From positions 1,612,001 through 1,676,000 of the forward strand of contig NZ_CP060723.1 in assembly GCF_014395225.1 (NCBI RefSeq): a stretch of 64,000 nt of DNA. The letters run 5' to 3'. The DNA comes from Pedobacter roseus (GTDB lineage Bacteria; Bacteroidota; Bacteroidia; Sphingobacteriales; Sphingobacteriaceae). Position 1 is the stretch's first letter. Each line of letters starts with the position of its first letter. A program made the translations under genes and the position numbers. Below the pieces are notes generated by a model. It was not told the origin of the DNA. It was given only the letters and a program-made list of their open reading frames with translations, and ran no database searches. Shown here one piece after another: positions 43,260 through 52,458 of this stretch.

Positions 43260-45773
43260 ATGAAGAGAGTAGCAATCCCCTTATGTTTACTGATTTCCGG
43301 TTTATCCATCCCATATTTACAGGCACAAAGTTTAACCGAATTTAATAAAACACCATTAAAAAAAGAGGTTTATGTGCAGTTACCCATTGGTAGTATAAAA
43401 GCAAAAGGATGGTTGCTAAAACAGCTGGAGCAGCAGCGCGATGGTGCAACAGGAATGGCTGAAGAACTCTATCCGGAGAAAGATAACCTGGGTAAAAGTA
43501 ACGATTGGCTTGGCGGAGATGGTAATAGCTGGGAACGGGTGCCTTACTACGTTAAAGGTTTAGTGGCTTTAGCTTATACTTTAGATGATGCTGCTTTAAA
43601 AGCAAAAGCACAAAAATACATCGATTGGACCTTAAATAGCCAGCAGCCTAATGGTTTGTTCGGTCCGCCAAAAATGAAAGACTGGTGGCCGCGTATGCCT
43701 ATGATGTATGCTTTACAGAGTTATTACGAGGCTACAAATGATAAAAGGGTAATTCCTTTCCTTTCCAGGTATTTTAAGTATGAACTGGCTAATCTCGATG
43801 CCGATCCTTTAAAAGAATGGGGCAAGGCAAGGGCTGGTGATAATATGGAAATTGCCATCTGGCTTTATAACAAAACAGGAGACAAGGACCTGCTAAAACT
43901 GGTCGAAAAATTAAAACAACAGGCTTATCCCTGGATTGATATTTATACCAATAACGAATTTTACTTTTATGGCGATGATTTTCAGCCGAAACACATGGTT
44001 AACGTCGCCCAGGCCTTAAAATTTCCGGTTGTTTACGCACAATTGAACAATCTGCCTGCCAATCGTGATGCGCTTTTAAAAGGGATCCAACACATCATGC
44101 ACGATCATGGTCAGCCGGAAGGTTTAGGCTCCGGAACTGAATTTCTTGCAGGCACCAGCAGTATAGAAGGCGTCGAAACCTGTACTGTGGTAGAATGGAT
44201 GCAGAGTTTAGAAACCGCTGCAAAGGTTATCCATGAAGCTAAAATAGGCGATCAGCTCGAAAAAGTCGCATTTAATGCCTTGCCGGCGCAGTTTAGCAGA
44301 GATTTTAAAAATCATTCTTATTATACCTTGCCCAATCAGGTGCAAAGCATATATGGCGATCATGGTTTTAATCAGGATTACAGTTCTGGCACCGTTTCGA
44401 GCCCGTATTCCGGTTTTGGATGCTGCCGCTACAATATGCACATGGGCTGGCCTTATTTTGTGAAAAGCAGTGTGATGGCTACGCCAGATCGCGGACTTGC
44501 TGTAATTACTTATGGACCAATGGAAATAGAAACTTTAGTAGCTGGAAACAAAAAGATAAAAATAACCGAGGAAACCAATTACCCTTTCGAAGAACAGATT
44601 AAGTTAAAAGTTGGTCTTGCCGTTTCAGCATCATTTCCTTTAATACTGAGAGTTCCTACCTGGAGCATTAAACCGACCATAAAATTAAATGGAAAAGAAC
44701 TAAATGGGGTAAAACCCGGAGTCATGTTCACGATCAGCCGCGAGTGGAAAAATCAGGATCAACTGGAACTGAACTTCCCAATGGAAGTAACTATGCAAAA
44801 ACAGGTAAATAATTCGGTAAGCGTAAGCCGCGGACCAATTGTATATGCATTAGAAATCGCGGCAGAAAATAAAACAACCAAAGCACATCCTGTTGCAGGT
44901 TTTACCGATTACGAAATCCACCCTACATCACCATGGAATTATGGCCTGTTATTAGCTAAAGACAATTTAAACAGCCTGGTTAAAGTTGAAAAGTCCGCTA
45001 TGCCCGAAAACCCTTTTATTGCGGCTGCCTCTCCTGTAAAATTGAAGGTTCAGGCCAGGAAAATCCCATCCTGGGGGTTAGCATATAACAAAGTATCTGC
45101 TTTTGATGTGCCTTTTAGTCCGGTTGCTTCTAACGAAAAAGACGAAGAAATTACTTTAGTCCCTTACGGCTCTGAAAATATCCGCCTGAGTTGTTTTCCG
45201 GTAATTGGTGAGCCTAAAAAAATAAGTAAAAACCTGACTGAAAATTTTGACCAGGGAATGGCTACCGATTGGGTTTTTTATGGAGGCGGCTGGTTCTGGA
45301 AAAACGGGCAGGTCAATTCTGCTTCAAATGCCGGTTCAGGCGGTTACGGCATCAACGGTTCTAAATATGTGGCCAATGGAACTGACTTTAAAGATTTTAC
45401 CTATCAGGCTGATGTAAAGATCAATACTGCAGGCGATGCTGGTTTAATGTTCAGGGTTTCCAATCCCGCAATCGGCCCGGATGCTTACCAGGGCTATTAC
45501 GTAGGCCTAAACCAGGTTGACGGCACGGTACTGTTGGGGAAAGCAAGCGACCAAAAATGGATTGTTTTAAGCTACACAAAATATCCTGTTGAAATGAACA
45601 AAATATACAACCTAAAAATTGTGGCAAAGGGAGATAAATTTGATATTTTTATAAACGGATCAACTAAAGCCATTCTTTCTGCAAGTGATAGTCAGTATCA
45701 GTCAGGTAGTATTGGCTTAAGGGCTTATAAAGCGTTAGCCAGTTTCGATTCAGTAAAGATTAACGCTTTTTAA
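43260..45773 (+). CDS. GH127-type beta-L-arabinofuranosidase with C-terminal LamG/DUF1080-like domain
   Basis: 837 residues. Signal peptide to about 22. The DUF1680/GH127 (alpha/alpha)6 domain keeps the zinc-thiolate active site: Glu306 and Cys308 in GVETCTVVEW and Cys388-Cys389 in GFGCCRYNMHMGWP, spaced as in HypBA1 (E338, C340, C417, C418). Residues about 655-837 form a concanavalin-like domain (FTYQADVKINTAGDAGLMFRVS) that may bind polysaccharide. The enzyme probably releases beta-L-arabinofuranose from plant material; related GH families share the fold, so the sugar is not certain. Exported. Confidence 0.88.
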   Translation: MKRVAIPLCLLISGLSIPYLQAQSLTEFNKTPLKKEVYVQLPIGSIKAKGWLLKQLEQQRDGATGMAEELYPEKDNLGKSNDWLGGDGNSWERVPYYVKGLVALAYTLDDAALKAKAQKYIDWTLNSQQPNGLFGPPKMKDWWPRMPMMYALQSYYEATNDKRVIPFLSRYFKYELANLDADPLKEWGKARAGDNMEIAIWLYNKTGDKDLLKLVEKLKQQAYPWIDIYTNNEFYFYGDDFQPKHMVNVAQALKFPVVYAQLNNLPANRDALLKGIQHIMHDHGQPEGLGSGTEFLAGTSSIEGVETCTVVEWMQSLETAAKVIHEAKIGDQLEKVAFNALPAQFSRDFKNHSYYTLPNQVQSIYGDHGFNQDYSSGTVSSPYSGFGCCRYNMHMGWPYFVKSSVMATPDRGLAVITYGPMEIETLVAGNKKIKITEETNYPFEEQIKLKVGLAVSASFPLILRVPTWSIKPTIKLNGKELNGVKPGVMFTISREWKNQDQLELNFPMEVTMQKQVNNSVSVSRGPIVYALEIAAENKTTKAHPVAGFTDYEIHPTSPWNYGLLLAKDNLNSLVKVEKSAMPENPFIAAASPVKLKVQARKIPSWGLAYNKVSAFDVPFSPVASNEKDEEITLVPYGSENIRLSCFPVIGEPKKISKNLTENFDQGMATDWVFYGGGWFWKNGQVNSASNAGSGGYGINGSKYVANGTDFKDFTYQADVKINTAGDAGLMFRVSNPAIGPDAYQGYYVGLNQVDGTVLLGKASDQKWIVLSYTKYPVEMNKIYNLKIVAKGDKFDIFINGSTKAILSASDSQYQSGSIGLRAYKALASFDSVKINAF

Positions 45774-45845
45774 CATGGCTTAAAGGCTATATTAAACTTT
45801 ACGGCAGGAAATTTGTTAACGTATTAGCATAAAAAAAATAAAATT

Positions 45846-46709
45846 ATGAAATTTTACAGATCAATCCCTATAATGCTCTTTGGTCTTGCGCTTGCAACCG
45901 GTTGTGTAAGCAATAAAAAGTATGCTGAACTTCAGGATACTTACGCAAAACTGAGAGAAAGAAACCAGGAATTAAGCAATAAATACCAGGATAGCCAGCG
46001 CGAACTGAGCGGAAGCACCAGTAGGGTTAAAAGTTTAGAAGAACAGATTGCTTCCGAAAGGGCAAATGTTACCGCCCTGCAAGATGCCTTGAACAAATGT
46101 TTAAACTCGAGTAACCAGGGTAACGTTAATATCTCTAAACTGGTTGATGAAATTAACAGTTCAAATAAATACATTAAACAACTGGTAAATGCCAAAAATA
46201 AAAGCGACTCGCTTAATATGGTGTTAACCAATAATTTAACCCGTTCATTAAGCAGGGAAGAACTTGGTGATGTTGACGTACAGGTACTTAAAGGGGTGGT
46301 TTATATCTCCTTAGCTGATAATATGCTTTATAAATCAGGCAGTTATGAAGTTTCTGATAAAGCAGGTGAAACTTTAAGTAAAATCGCTAAAATCATTAAA
46401 GATTACGACACTTATGACGTATTGATTGAAGGTAATACAGATAACGTGCCAATTACCCAGACCAATATCCGCAACAACTGGGATTTAAGTGCTTTAAGGG
46501 CATCATCAGTGGTTCAGGTATTGCAAACCAAATATGCGGTTGATCCTAAACGCCTGACAGCTGGTGGCCGTGGCGAGTTCAACCCGATTGCAGACAATAC
46601 AACACCAGGAGGAAAAGCCAAAAACAGACGTACACAGATTATCATTACGCCTAAATTAGATCAGTTCATGGATCTGATTGGAAAAGCGCCTGAGCAATCG
46701 CAAAAATAA
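45846..46709 (+). CDS. OmpA-family lipoprotein with coiled coil
   Basis: 287 residues. Lipoprotein signal (GLALATGC, Cys20), a coiled coil about 25-125 (YAELQDTYAKLRERNQELS and similar), then an OmpA/MotB-like domain about 150-275 with LIEGNTDNVPI, NWDLSALRASSVVQVLQ and KAKNRRTQIII. It probably spans from the outer membrane to peptidoglycan. Followed by a strong terminator. Confidence 0.9.
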   Translation: MKFYRSIPIMLFGLALATGCVSNKKYAELQDTYAKLRERNQELSNKYQDSQRELSGSTSRVKSLEEQIASERANVTALQDALNKCLNSSNQGNVNISKLVDEINSSNKYIKQLVNAKNKSDSLNMVLTNNLTRSLSREELGDVDVQVLKGVVYISLADNMLYKSGSYEVSDKAGETLSKIAKIIKDYDTYDVLIEGNTDNVPITQTNIRNNWDLSALRASSVVQVLQTKYAVDPKRLTAGGRGEFNPIADNTTPGGKAKNRRTQIIITPKLDQFMDLIGKAPEQSQK

Positions 46710-47012
46710 AATCATCATTGATATAGATTATAGGGCTGAAATTAAATTTTCAGCCCTTTTTTATGCATTGCTTATTTTATTAATTCTGAAATCGCCTAAA
46801 ATATATCAGGATAACTATAATTCTATGACGCTTTTAGCCATTTATAAATGTATATTTGATTATATCAGTAATCTTATTACTTTCTTTTCTCTCACTGATG
46901 TACCATTACGGTATTCGCTAATCTTTTATTTAGATGAGTATTTATTATTCCCGTCACCAAATTGTTTATGCAATGATGATGGGTCTTATCCAAAAATAAA
47001 TGTTAAATATTC
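46710..47012. other. Spacer with terminator
   Basis: 303 bp. It holds the terminator at 46732-46762. The 112-codon frame at 46678-47016 overlaps the OmpA gene and the terminator and has no family features, so I do not accept it. Confidence 0.5.
46732..46762 (+). terminator. Terminator after the OmpA lipoprotein gene
   Basis: A 10-bp perfect stem (AGGGCTGAAA, 46732-46741 with 46748-46757), then TTTTT. Confidence 0.9.
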
Positions 47013-47144
47013 ATGAGCAGAGACAAGAAGAAAGAGGCCAGTGTAAATAAAAAAGCACCCTCAGATTATCAATCGGGAAAAGGTAAAACCGCAAAAACTG
47101 AAATTGATCCGTTCGCCAAAAAACCAGGTAAAAATGGTAAATAA
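47013..47144 (+). CDS. Small lysine-rich protein (43 aa)
   Basis: ATG frame coding for a highly charged, Lys-rich peptide (MSRDKKKEASVNKKAPSDYQ at the start, ending KKPGKNGK). It overlaps the next gene by 11 bp, which suggests coupled translation. The composition is that of small disordered nucleic-acid-binding or ribosome-associated peptides seen in this phylum; the function is unknown. Confidence 0.5.
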   Translation: MSRDKKKEASVNKKAPSDYQSGKGKTAKTEIDPFAKKPGKNGK

Positions 47145-47454
47145 CGATCAGAAAGTGCAGGCAAAAGTTTTTTTGTACGAATTGAACAATACCAGGCACG
47201 AATATGGCTTTTCGGCTAAAGAAGAATGGACATTGGATTTAGCAACAAATACGCAGAAAAAAGATCTCGAGAACAAATATTATCCTATTTTATCATTAAC
47301 CGTAGCACCAGAAAATATCATGACTATGCTCGATCTTTTAGAAGAAAAACTGGGATATGCAGTTAATAATATCAAAGATACCCTTGGGAGTAAAAAGATC
47401 TCTAAAGAATCTACCAATTTATTGGCTTATTGCGTGGCTAGGTTAAAATATTAA
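47134..47454 (+). CDS. Unknown cytosolic protein (106 aa)
   Basis: I choose the ATG at 47134 (MVNNDQKVQAKVF) over a TTG ten codons earlier. The product is soluble and alpha/beta (KVFLYELNNTRHEYGF, YYPILSLTVAPENIMTMLDLLEEKL). I recognise no family. It overlaps the 43-aa gene and probably shares its transcript. Confidence 0.6.
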   Translation: MVNNDQKVQAKVFLYELNNTRHEYGFSAKEEWTLDLATNTQKKDLENKYYPILSLTVAPENIMTMLDLLEEKLGYAVNNIKDTLGSKKISKESTNLLAYCVARLKY

Positions 47455-47674
47455 AAATAGGTACTTAAAGTATTGTAGTAGCTTTAATCCCCATCTGCGC
47501 TATCAGTTTGAAACATCTTTATTAGAGTTATTTAGGGACGTTGTCCTTAACTCGCTTTGAAAAATAATAGACTTCGCCGAAGTATGCCGATCAATCCCAA
47601 TAGTCAGAACTGTATAAACTATCATGCCTCTGCGTCATGCAGCGAGAGAAGAATTTTATAAAAAATTCTAAAAA

Positions 47675-47875
47675 TTAGGAAATACTAACCGATTCCTTTT
47701 GTTGGTTCAAATAAGCAGTAATCTGGTCTAATGTAATGCACCTGGTCGCTCTAACAGCTGATTTCAGTACTTCTGAACTTACGCCTAAGCGGTTTGCCCA
47801 ATAATTACGGTCAGTTTCTTCAGATAATAGGATAATTTCTTCTTTGATGCCTGTGGTTTGATTGAGATTTTTCAT
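47675..47875 (-). CDS. DUF3606-like small protein
   Basis: 66 residues, ATG at 47875. The core RNYWANRLGVSSEVLKSAVRAT...ITLDQITAYLNQQ follows the DUF3606 pattern (WA..LGVS...L..AV....V..YL). Function unknown. Alone on the minus strand. Confidence 0.75.
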   Translation of the reverse strand: MKNLNQTTGIKEEIILLSEETDRNYWANRLGVSSEVLKSAVRATRCITLDQITAYLNQQKESVSIS

Positions 47876-48259
47876 AGATGGGATGATTTAATAGCATATA
47901 ACAATTACAAGCCCGTTTTGTTTGGTAAAAATAATATTTTATCCTTGGAATAACAAGCTGTATAGTAACGGGTTGCAGTTCGTGTGTTTGATTTTAGATA
48001 TTGATATGATCTGGTCATGATAAAATCTGCTCTCTCGGTGGTCAAATTGGATAGCATTTATAACCATACTGAACAGATAAGTAATTTTTAGTGGCTATTA
48101 TGCCTTACACAGGTAATTGGAAAAAAGAATTGATGTAGTTATATTAATCAGATTAAAGAAAACGTTTTAGTATAGTGTAAAATTATTCAATAATTTATAT
48201 TTTTGTATTTTTAATTATACATTTTTTAACTATAATTGTCGAATTTTTTAAGAATATTT
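47876..48259. other. AT-rich intergenic stretch
   Basis: 384 bp. It contains a TAnnTTTG box, TATTTTTG at 48198-48205, 54 bp before the ATG of the cold-shock-like gene. No gene is seen. Confidence 0.45.
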
Positions 48260-48484
48260 ATGAATGATAAAAGAAGGGGAGTAGTGATCCGGATTGATAA
48301 TGAACATGGCATTGGAACCATAATGGACGAAAATGGTCAGGATATTCATTTTCGTCTGCACACAATGCCCAATGAAATTGAAATAAACTCGAAAGTAACT
48401 TTTGATATACAATTAACAGCTCAAGGTCTATCAGCCATGAATGTTGAGGTAGAAAAAGAGGAAATTTTAGTCCAGTCTATATAA
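48260..48484 (+). CDS. Divergent cold-shock-domain-like protein
   Basis: I choose the ATG at 48260 (74 residues) over a TTG eight codons upstream. The pattern RGVVIRIDNEHGIGTIMDENGQDIHFRLHTMP...VTFDIQLTAQGLSAMNVEV has the strand order and the G-x-G and final GLSAMNV of the cold-shock domain. The aromatic RNP1 and RNP2 residues are lost: HGIGTI for KGFGFI, and IHFRL for LFVHF. RNA binding may be altered. Ends 15 bp from a convergent kinase gene. Confidence 0.6.
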   Translation: MNDKRRGVVIRIDNEHGIGTIMDENGQDIHFRLHTMPNEIEINSKVTFDIQLTAQGLSAMNVEVEKEEILVQSI

Positions 48485-48499
48485 TTTAGATATCAATAA

Positions 48500-50347
48500 T
48501 TATTCTGCAGTGGGTAAGCTAAAATAAAAGGTTGAACCTTTATTAAATTTACTTTCTGCCCATATTTTTCCCCGATGTCTTTCTATTACTTCCGCGCAGA
48601 TATACAAACCAACGCCAAAACCGGCAATGGTTTGTGTAATTAAACTTTCTACGCGGAAAAACCGCTCAAAAAGTTTGGGAATATCATTTTCTTTAATGCC
48701 TATTCCTTCATCTTCTACACTCACCACAAATTCTCCTGTTCTTTTTTCGCATTTAATGGCAATCAAAGATTCTTTTTTTGAGTATTTGGCTGCATTGCTG
48801 ATCAGATTGTTCACCACATTACCAATCTTTTCCTTATCAGCATTTACAATCAATCCCTCAGGTCCAATTACCTGTATAAAATGACTTGGTAAAATTACCC
48901 TGTTTTCCTCAGCAATGGTTTTAATCAGGTCTACCAGGTCGAAATCTGTTTTATTCAGCTGAATTTTGCCCGATTCCAGTAATGACACATTCAGGAAGCC
49001 ATCAATCATCAGCCACATTCTTTTCAATTGAACATTGATTTTTTCGAGTGTTTCTGTCGTAAAATCGTTTCCTGTTTCCTTAAGTTTAAACTGTAACAGT
49101 TGCACATAAGCGTTTAGAGCAGTCAGCGGAGTTTTAAGTTCATGACTTACCATTCCTATAAAATCATTTTTTCTGATCTCGTCCTGTTTATGCTCGGTAA
49201 TATCCAGAACGGCGCCGGCAATGTAAACACCCTTTCCCTGTTCATTATAATAGGCCTTGCCTGCAGTTCTTAACCACTTTGTTTTGGTTTTGATCCCGTT
49301 TATATTAATCTGATATTCAATGTTAAATGCTTCCTTGTTATGTAGTGCTTTTCTGATGTTGCTGGTGAGGAAGCTTAAGTTTTCAGCGCTGATCAGCGAT
49401 TTTGCTTCATCAAGGCTTAGTGTATTGCTTTCCAGCTCGTAAATCTGTTGAGCCCTTTCTGATAACAGCACTTTTTTGCTTTCAATATCGATATTCCATG
49501 AGCCCATTTCCGAAGCATCCATTGCAATTTTTAAAATATCTTTTGCTTTAAGTAATTCCTTTTTAAAGTTTACCTGCTCCGTAATGTCCTTAATAATTAC
49601 CAAAATGCTTGTGACTTCATTTTTGTCGTTTTTTAGCGGCTGGTACATCGCAATAAAATAACCATCAGCTATGTGCGTTGAAATTTTTAACTCATTTAAA
49701 GTTAAAGGTTCACCTGTTTTAAAAATATCCTTCACGCGGCTCAGTATCTGCCTTTGTAAGCCAAGCTCCTGTCGCGATTCTTCTTGCGCAATACCAATCA
49801 CTTCTTTCCGGGTTTTTCCCCAAAGTTTTAAAATATTATCATTTGCATATTCCGTAATTAACTCCCTGCCCCGCAATACGCACATACCTAAAGGTGCCTG
49901 TTCAAAAAAGCCCCTGAATCTTGCTTCGCTTTCAGAAAGTTCTAATAAAATATGTTCCAGGTCATTTTCATTGGTAGGGACTTCTTTAAGAGAACAAACG
50001 ATATACTCAACAGGGTTTGCACCCTGTATTACTGGCGAAAATTCCAGTTCCCAGTTTACATTTGGCGAATTGGAATAAATGGGATGAATAATTAAACGTT
50101 TTTTTATTTTAAGCTCACTCACGTGATGTACCGTTTTGTTGAGTAAATCTTTTTCTCTGTTTGATAAGAGATTTGGGATCGCATCAATGTCGTAAAACTT
50201 TAATTCTCCTCCAATCCGCGTTATTAAAGCCTGATAAGCATCATTGTGCTCTACCACCACCAATACCGGTTTTATTTTAAAAATTATCAGTGGTGCTTTA
50301 GAATGTTTTAATAATGCTTTTAGGAATGAAGAGGTTAAATCGATCAT
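48500..50347 (-). CDS. PAS-domain sensor histidine kinase
   Basis: I choose the ATG at 50347 (615 residues); a TTG eight codons upstream also fits. No membrane segment. Three PAS domains: about 15-120, about 135-255 (ARFRGFFEQAPLGMCVLRG) and about 260-385 (with MGSWNIDIESKK and the PAC tail). HisKA follows with FIGMVSHELKTPLTAL, then HATPase with NVVNNLISNAAKYS, DEGIGI and GFGVGLYI. It is a cytosolic sensor. No response regulator is next to it; a Crp/Fnr-type gene is divergent. Confidence 0.92.
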   Translation of the reverse strand: MIDLTSSFLKALLKHSKAPLIIFKIKPVLVVVEHNDAYQALITRIGGELKFYDIDAIPNLLSNREKDLLNKTVHHVSELKIKKRLIIHPIYSNSPNVNWELEFSPVIQGANPVEYIVCSLKEVPTNENDLEHILLELSESEARFRGFFEQAPLGMCVLRGRELITEYANDNILKLWGKTRKEVIGIAQEESRQELGLQRQILSRVKDIFKTGEPLTLNELKISTHIADGYFIAMYQPLKNDKNEVTSILVIIKDITEQVNFKKELLKAKDILKIAMDASEMGSWNIDIESKKVLLSERAQQIYELESNTLSLDEAKSLISAENLSFLTSNIRKALHNKEAFNIEYQININGIKTKTKWLRTAGKAYYNEQGKGVYIAGAVLDITEHKQDEIRKNDFIGMVSHELKTPLTALNAYVQLLQFKLKETGNDFTTETLEKINVQLKRMWLMIDGFLNVSLLESGKIQLNKTDFDLVDLIKTIAEENRVILPSHFIQVIGPEGLIVNADKEKIGNVVNNLISNAAKYSKKESLIAIKCEKRTGEFVVSVEDEGIGIKENDIPKLFERFFRVESLITQTIAGFGVGLYICAEVIERHRGKIWAESKFNKGSTFYFSLPTAE

Positions 50348-50638
50348 AAAATTGAATTGACGCTTTACCAAATATAATCTTTAGGTTGCTAATTGCCAAC
50401 AGACTTACTGTGAATGCATAATATTTATACTACAAAAATGTAGTAGATGTAGGCTATTAATGTAACTTTTCAATATAAAATGATCATAAAAGAGGTTAGA
50501 GCACTTATTTTTATAGGTATATTAGATTTTTTAGCTAAACATTTTTCCTAAATCTGTGTTTTCAGAAATAGGTAGATATTATTTTCGTTTGTCGTTCTTT
50601 TTTGAACGATTAGTTTGCAGTTACACAATAGATAAAAC

Positions 50639-51286
50639 ATGAATCCCGAAAACATTTATTCAGAAGATAAGTGGCTACCTTTTAATGGCTTTTCCCCACT
50701 GATAAAAGTATACAGACTTTTTCACGATCTAACGCCTGAAATAGAATTTATCATCAATTCTCATACTTTTCCTGTAACCTTTAAAAAAAATAAGTTTATC
50801 ACCTCACCATTGCACCGCGATAAATGCGCTTACCTTATTATAAATGGTATTGCAAGGGGATTTATGAAAGAAGATAACCAGGAAATAACCACCTGGATTG
50901 CAAAAGAAAATGAATTTGTAGGCAACGTTAGTAATTTTTGGGATGAGAGCGAACCCTCTGACGAGTATATACAAGCGCTCGAGGATGTGGTAGCCATAGC
51001 TGTTCCGTATACCATGTCGAAACTGCTGTACCTCAATTATCAGGTTGTAAATTATGTAAGCCGGAAAATGACCCAATTACATTATCTGCAAGCCTGCGAA
51101 AGGGCACTTATTTCGAGGTTACAATCTGCAGAGAAAAGGTACCTACGGTTTATAAAATCCTATCCTGAACTGGTTAACAGGGTTCCTTTAAAATATATAG
51201 CTTCGTTTTTATGTATGCGATTGGAAACCTTAAGCCGAATCAGGTCTAAACTGGCAATGCAGTTTACAGAAATACATCCATCATAA
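50639..51286 (+). CDS. Crp/Fnr-family transcriptional regulator
   Basis: 215 residues. Residues about 25-130 form a cyclic-nucleotide-binding-type beta barrel (VTFKKNKFITSP, YLIINGIARGFM, VGNVSNFW). A dimer helix comes next, and the C-terminus has a degenerate winged helix (VPLKYIASFLCMRLETLSRIRSKL). No Cys cluster for an Fe-S centre. Such regulators are numerous in Bacteroidota and their ligands are mostly unknown. ATG start. Confidence 0.88.
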   Translation: MNPENIYSEDKWLPFNGFSPLIKVYRLFHDLTPEIEFIINSHTFPVTFKKNKFITSPLHRDKCAYLIINGIARGFMKEDNQEITTWIAKENEFVGNVSNFWDESEPSDEYIQALEDVVAIAVPYTMSKLLYLNYQVVNYVSRKMTQLHYLQACERALISRLQSAEKRYLRFIKSYPELVNRVPLKYIASFLCMRLETLSRIRSKLAMQFTEIHPS

Positions 51287-51616
51287 CTGTTGGTAACATT
51301 TTTTGACGTCTATTTTACTCAAATAATAAGTTCCCGAATGTTATTTTAATATCAAAAAAATGTAAAGTAAAATAAACAGAATTTAGGTATTGAATTTTGA
51401 ATGTATTGCCATATATGTTAAAAGTGACTGATTTGTAATACATTTTATTCAATAATGTTATCTAAAATACCTCATTTTAGTGTGATAAATTGATTTTTAT
51501 ATATTTTTAATAAAAATTATTTTGTTGTTAATCAGGCTTTTAAGTTTTGTTTTCGATTTAAATACGTCATTTACACGATTTAACATTTCTTGCTTATATT
51601 TTTTTAAAAATTTATA

Positions 51617-51624
51617 TATATTTG
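51617..51624 (+). promoter_or_regulatory. -7 box upstream of a short structured transcript
   Basis: TATATTTG is a perfect TAnnTTTG. A start near 51630 would begin at the UUCG hairpin described next. A -33 element is weak (TTG at 51590-51592). Confidence 0.45.
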
Positions 51625-51628
51625 TTCT

Positions 51629-51701
51629 TACCCTTTCGAGGGTATGTTTTTCATAGGTAGATGTAGGGTCAGAACAATGTTCTGGCCCTTTTTTATTTTT
51701 A
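51629..51701 (+). ncRNA. Candidate short RNA or attenuator leader before ubiX
   Basis: Two stems in 70 bases: 51629-51644 (TACCCT-TTCG-AGGGTA, a UUCG tetraloop hairpin) and 51665-51689 (AGGGTCAGAAC with GTTCTGGCCCT, 11 bp with one G-T pair), followed by TTTTTTATTTTT. The second is a textbook terminator. It lies 30 bp before the ubiX ATG and no ORF precedes it, so it ends either a small RNA or an attenuated leader. The upstream 300 bp (51287-51600) are very AT-rich with nothing else visible. Confidence 0.5.
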
Positions 51702-51730
51702 ATCCCTTCCAGAAAACCTATTTTTGTTTC

Positions 51731-52297
51731 ATGATAAAAAAGAAAGTGATTGTTGCAGTTACAGGTGCCAGTGGATCCATATATGCCAAGGTTTTATTCG
51801 ATCAGTTATCGGTACTGAAAGATCAGATTGAAGCCGTTGGCGTGGTAATGAGCGATAATGCCAAAGAGGTTTGGCAATTTGAACTCGGCAATCAAAACTA
51901 TAACGACTTTAAAAACTTTACTTTTTATAATAAGAACGATTTTAACGCACCTTTTGCATCAGGCTCGGCAAAATACGATACCATGATCATCGTTCCATGC
52001 TCAATGGGTACATTAGGACGTATTGCACACGGAATATCGAACGATCTGATCTCAAGGGCTGCAGATGTAGTATTAAAGGAGCGGAGAAAACTGATTGCTG
52101 TAGTACGCGACACACCCTTTAGCCTGATTCACATCAACAACATGAAAACCGTTACCGAAGCCGGTGGCATTATTTGTCCGGCTAATCCTTCTTTTTATAG
52201 TCTGCCTAAAAGCATCGAAGAAGTGGCGGGGACAGTAATCAGCAGGGTATTGGATCTGGCTGGTTTTGAGCAGGAAAGTTACCGGTGGAATGAATAA
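51731..52297 (+). CDS. ubiX: Flavin prenyltransferase UbiX
   Basis: I choose the ATG at 51731 (188 residues); the longer frame from 51644 would run through the terminator hairpin. KKKVIVAVTGASGSIYAKVL binds FMN, and VPCSMGTLGRIAHGISNDLISRAADVVLKERRKLI and PANPSFYSLP are family marks. The enzyme makes prenylated FMN for UbiD-type decarboxylases, here probably in quinone synthesis. No ubiD is in the window. Confidence 0.95.
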   Translation: MIKKKVIVAVTGASGSIYAKVLFDQLSVLKDQIEAVGVVMSDNAKEVWQFELGNQNYNDFKNFTFYNKNDFNAPFASGSAKYDTMIIVPCSMGTLGRIAHGISNDLISRAADVVLKERRKLIAVVRDTPFSLIHINNMKTVTEAGGIICPANPSFYSLPKSIEEVAGTVISRVLDLAGFEQESYRWNE

Positions 52298-52442
52298 TTT
52301 TGGAGTTTTCAGTTGGGAGTTTAGAGTAAGCCAATCTGCTCTGTTAAATTTCCATACACCCAACTCCAAACCAATCTTTTGTTAACTCACTGTAATTTGT
52401 GAGGTGTTGCGGCCTTAATCGCCTAACTCCAAACAAATTTCT

Positions 52443-52450
52443 TATCTTTG
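52443..52450 (+). promoter_or_regulatory. -7 box directly before mtaB
   Basis: TATCTTTG matches TAnnTTTG and ends 8 bp before the ATG at 52459. Transcription would start at or just before the start codon, so the mRNA would be leaderless or nearly so. No clear -33 element. Confidence 0.45.
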
Positions 52451-52458
52451 CAGGCTCA

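Noticed and set aside
46678..47016. 112-codon ORF
   Set aside because: It begins inside the OmpA lipoprotein gene and runs through its terminator.
51644..51730. N-terminal extension of UbiX
   Set aside because: It would translate through the terminator hairpin; the family start MIKKKVIVAVTGASG is at 51731.
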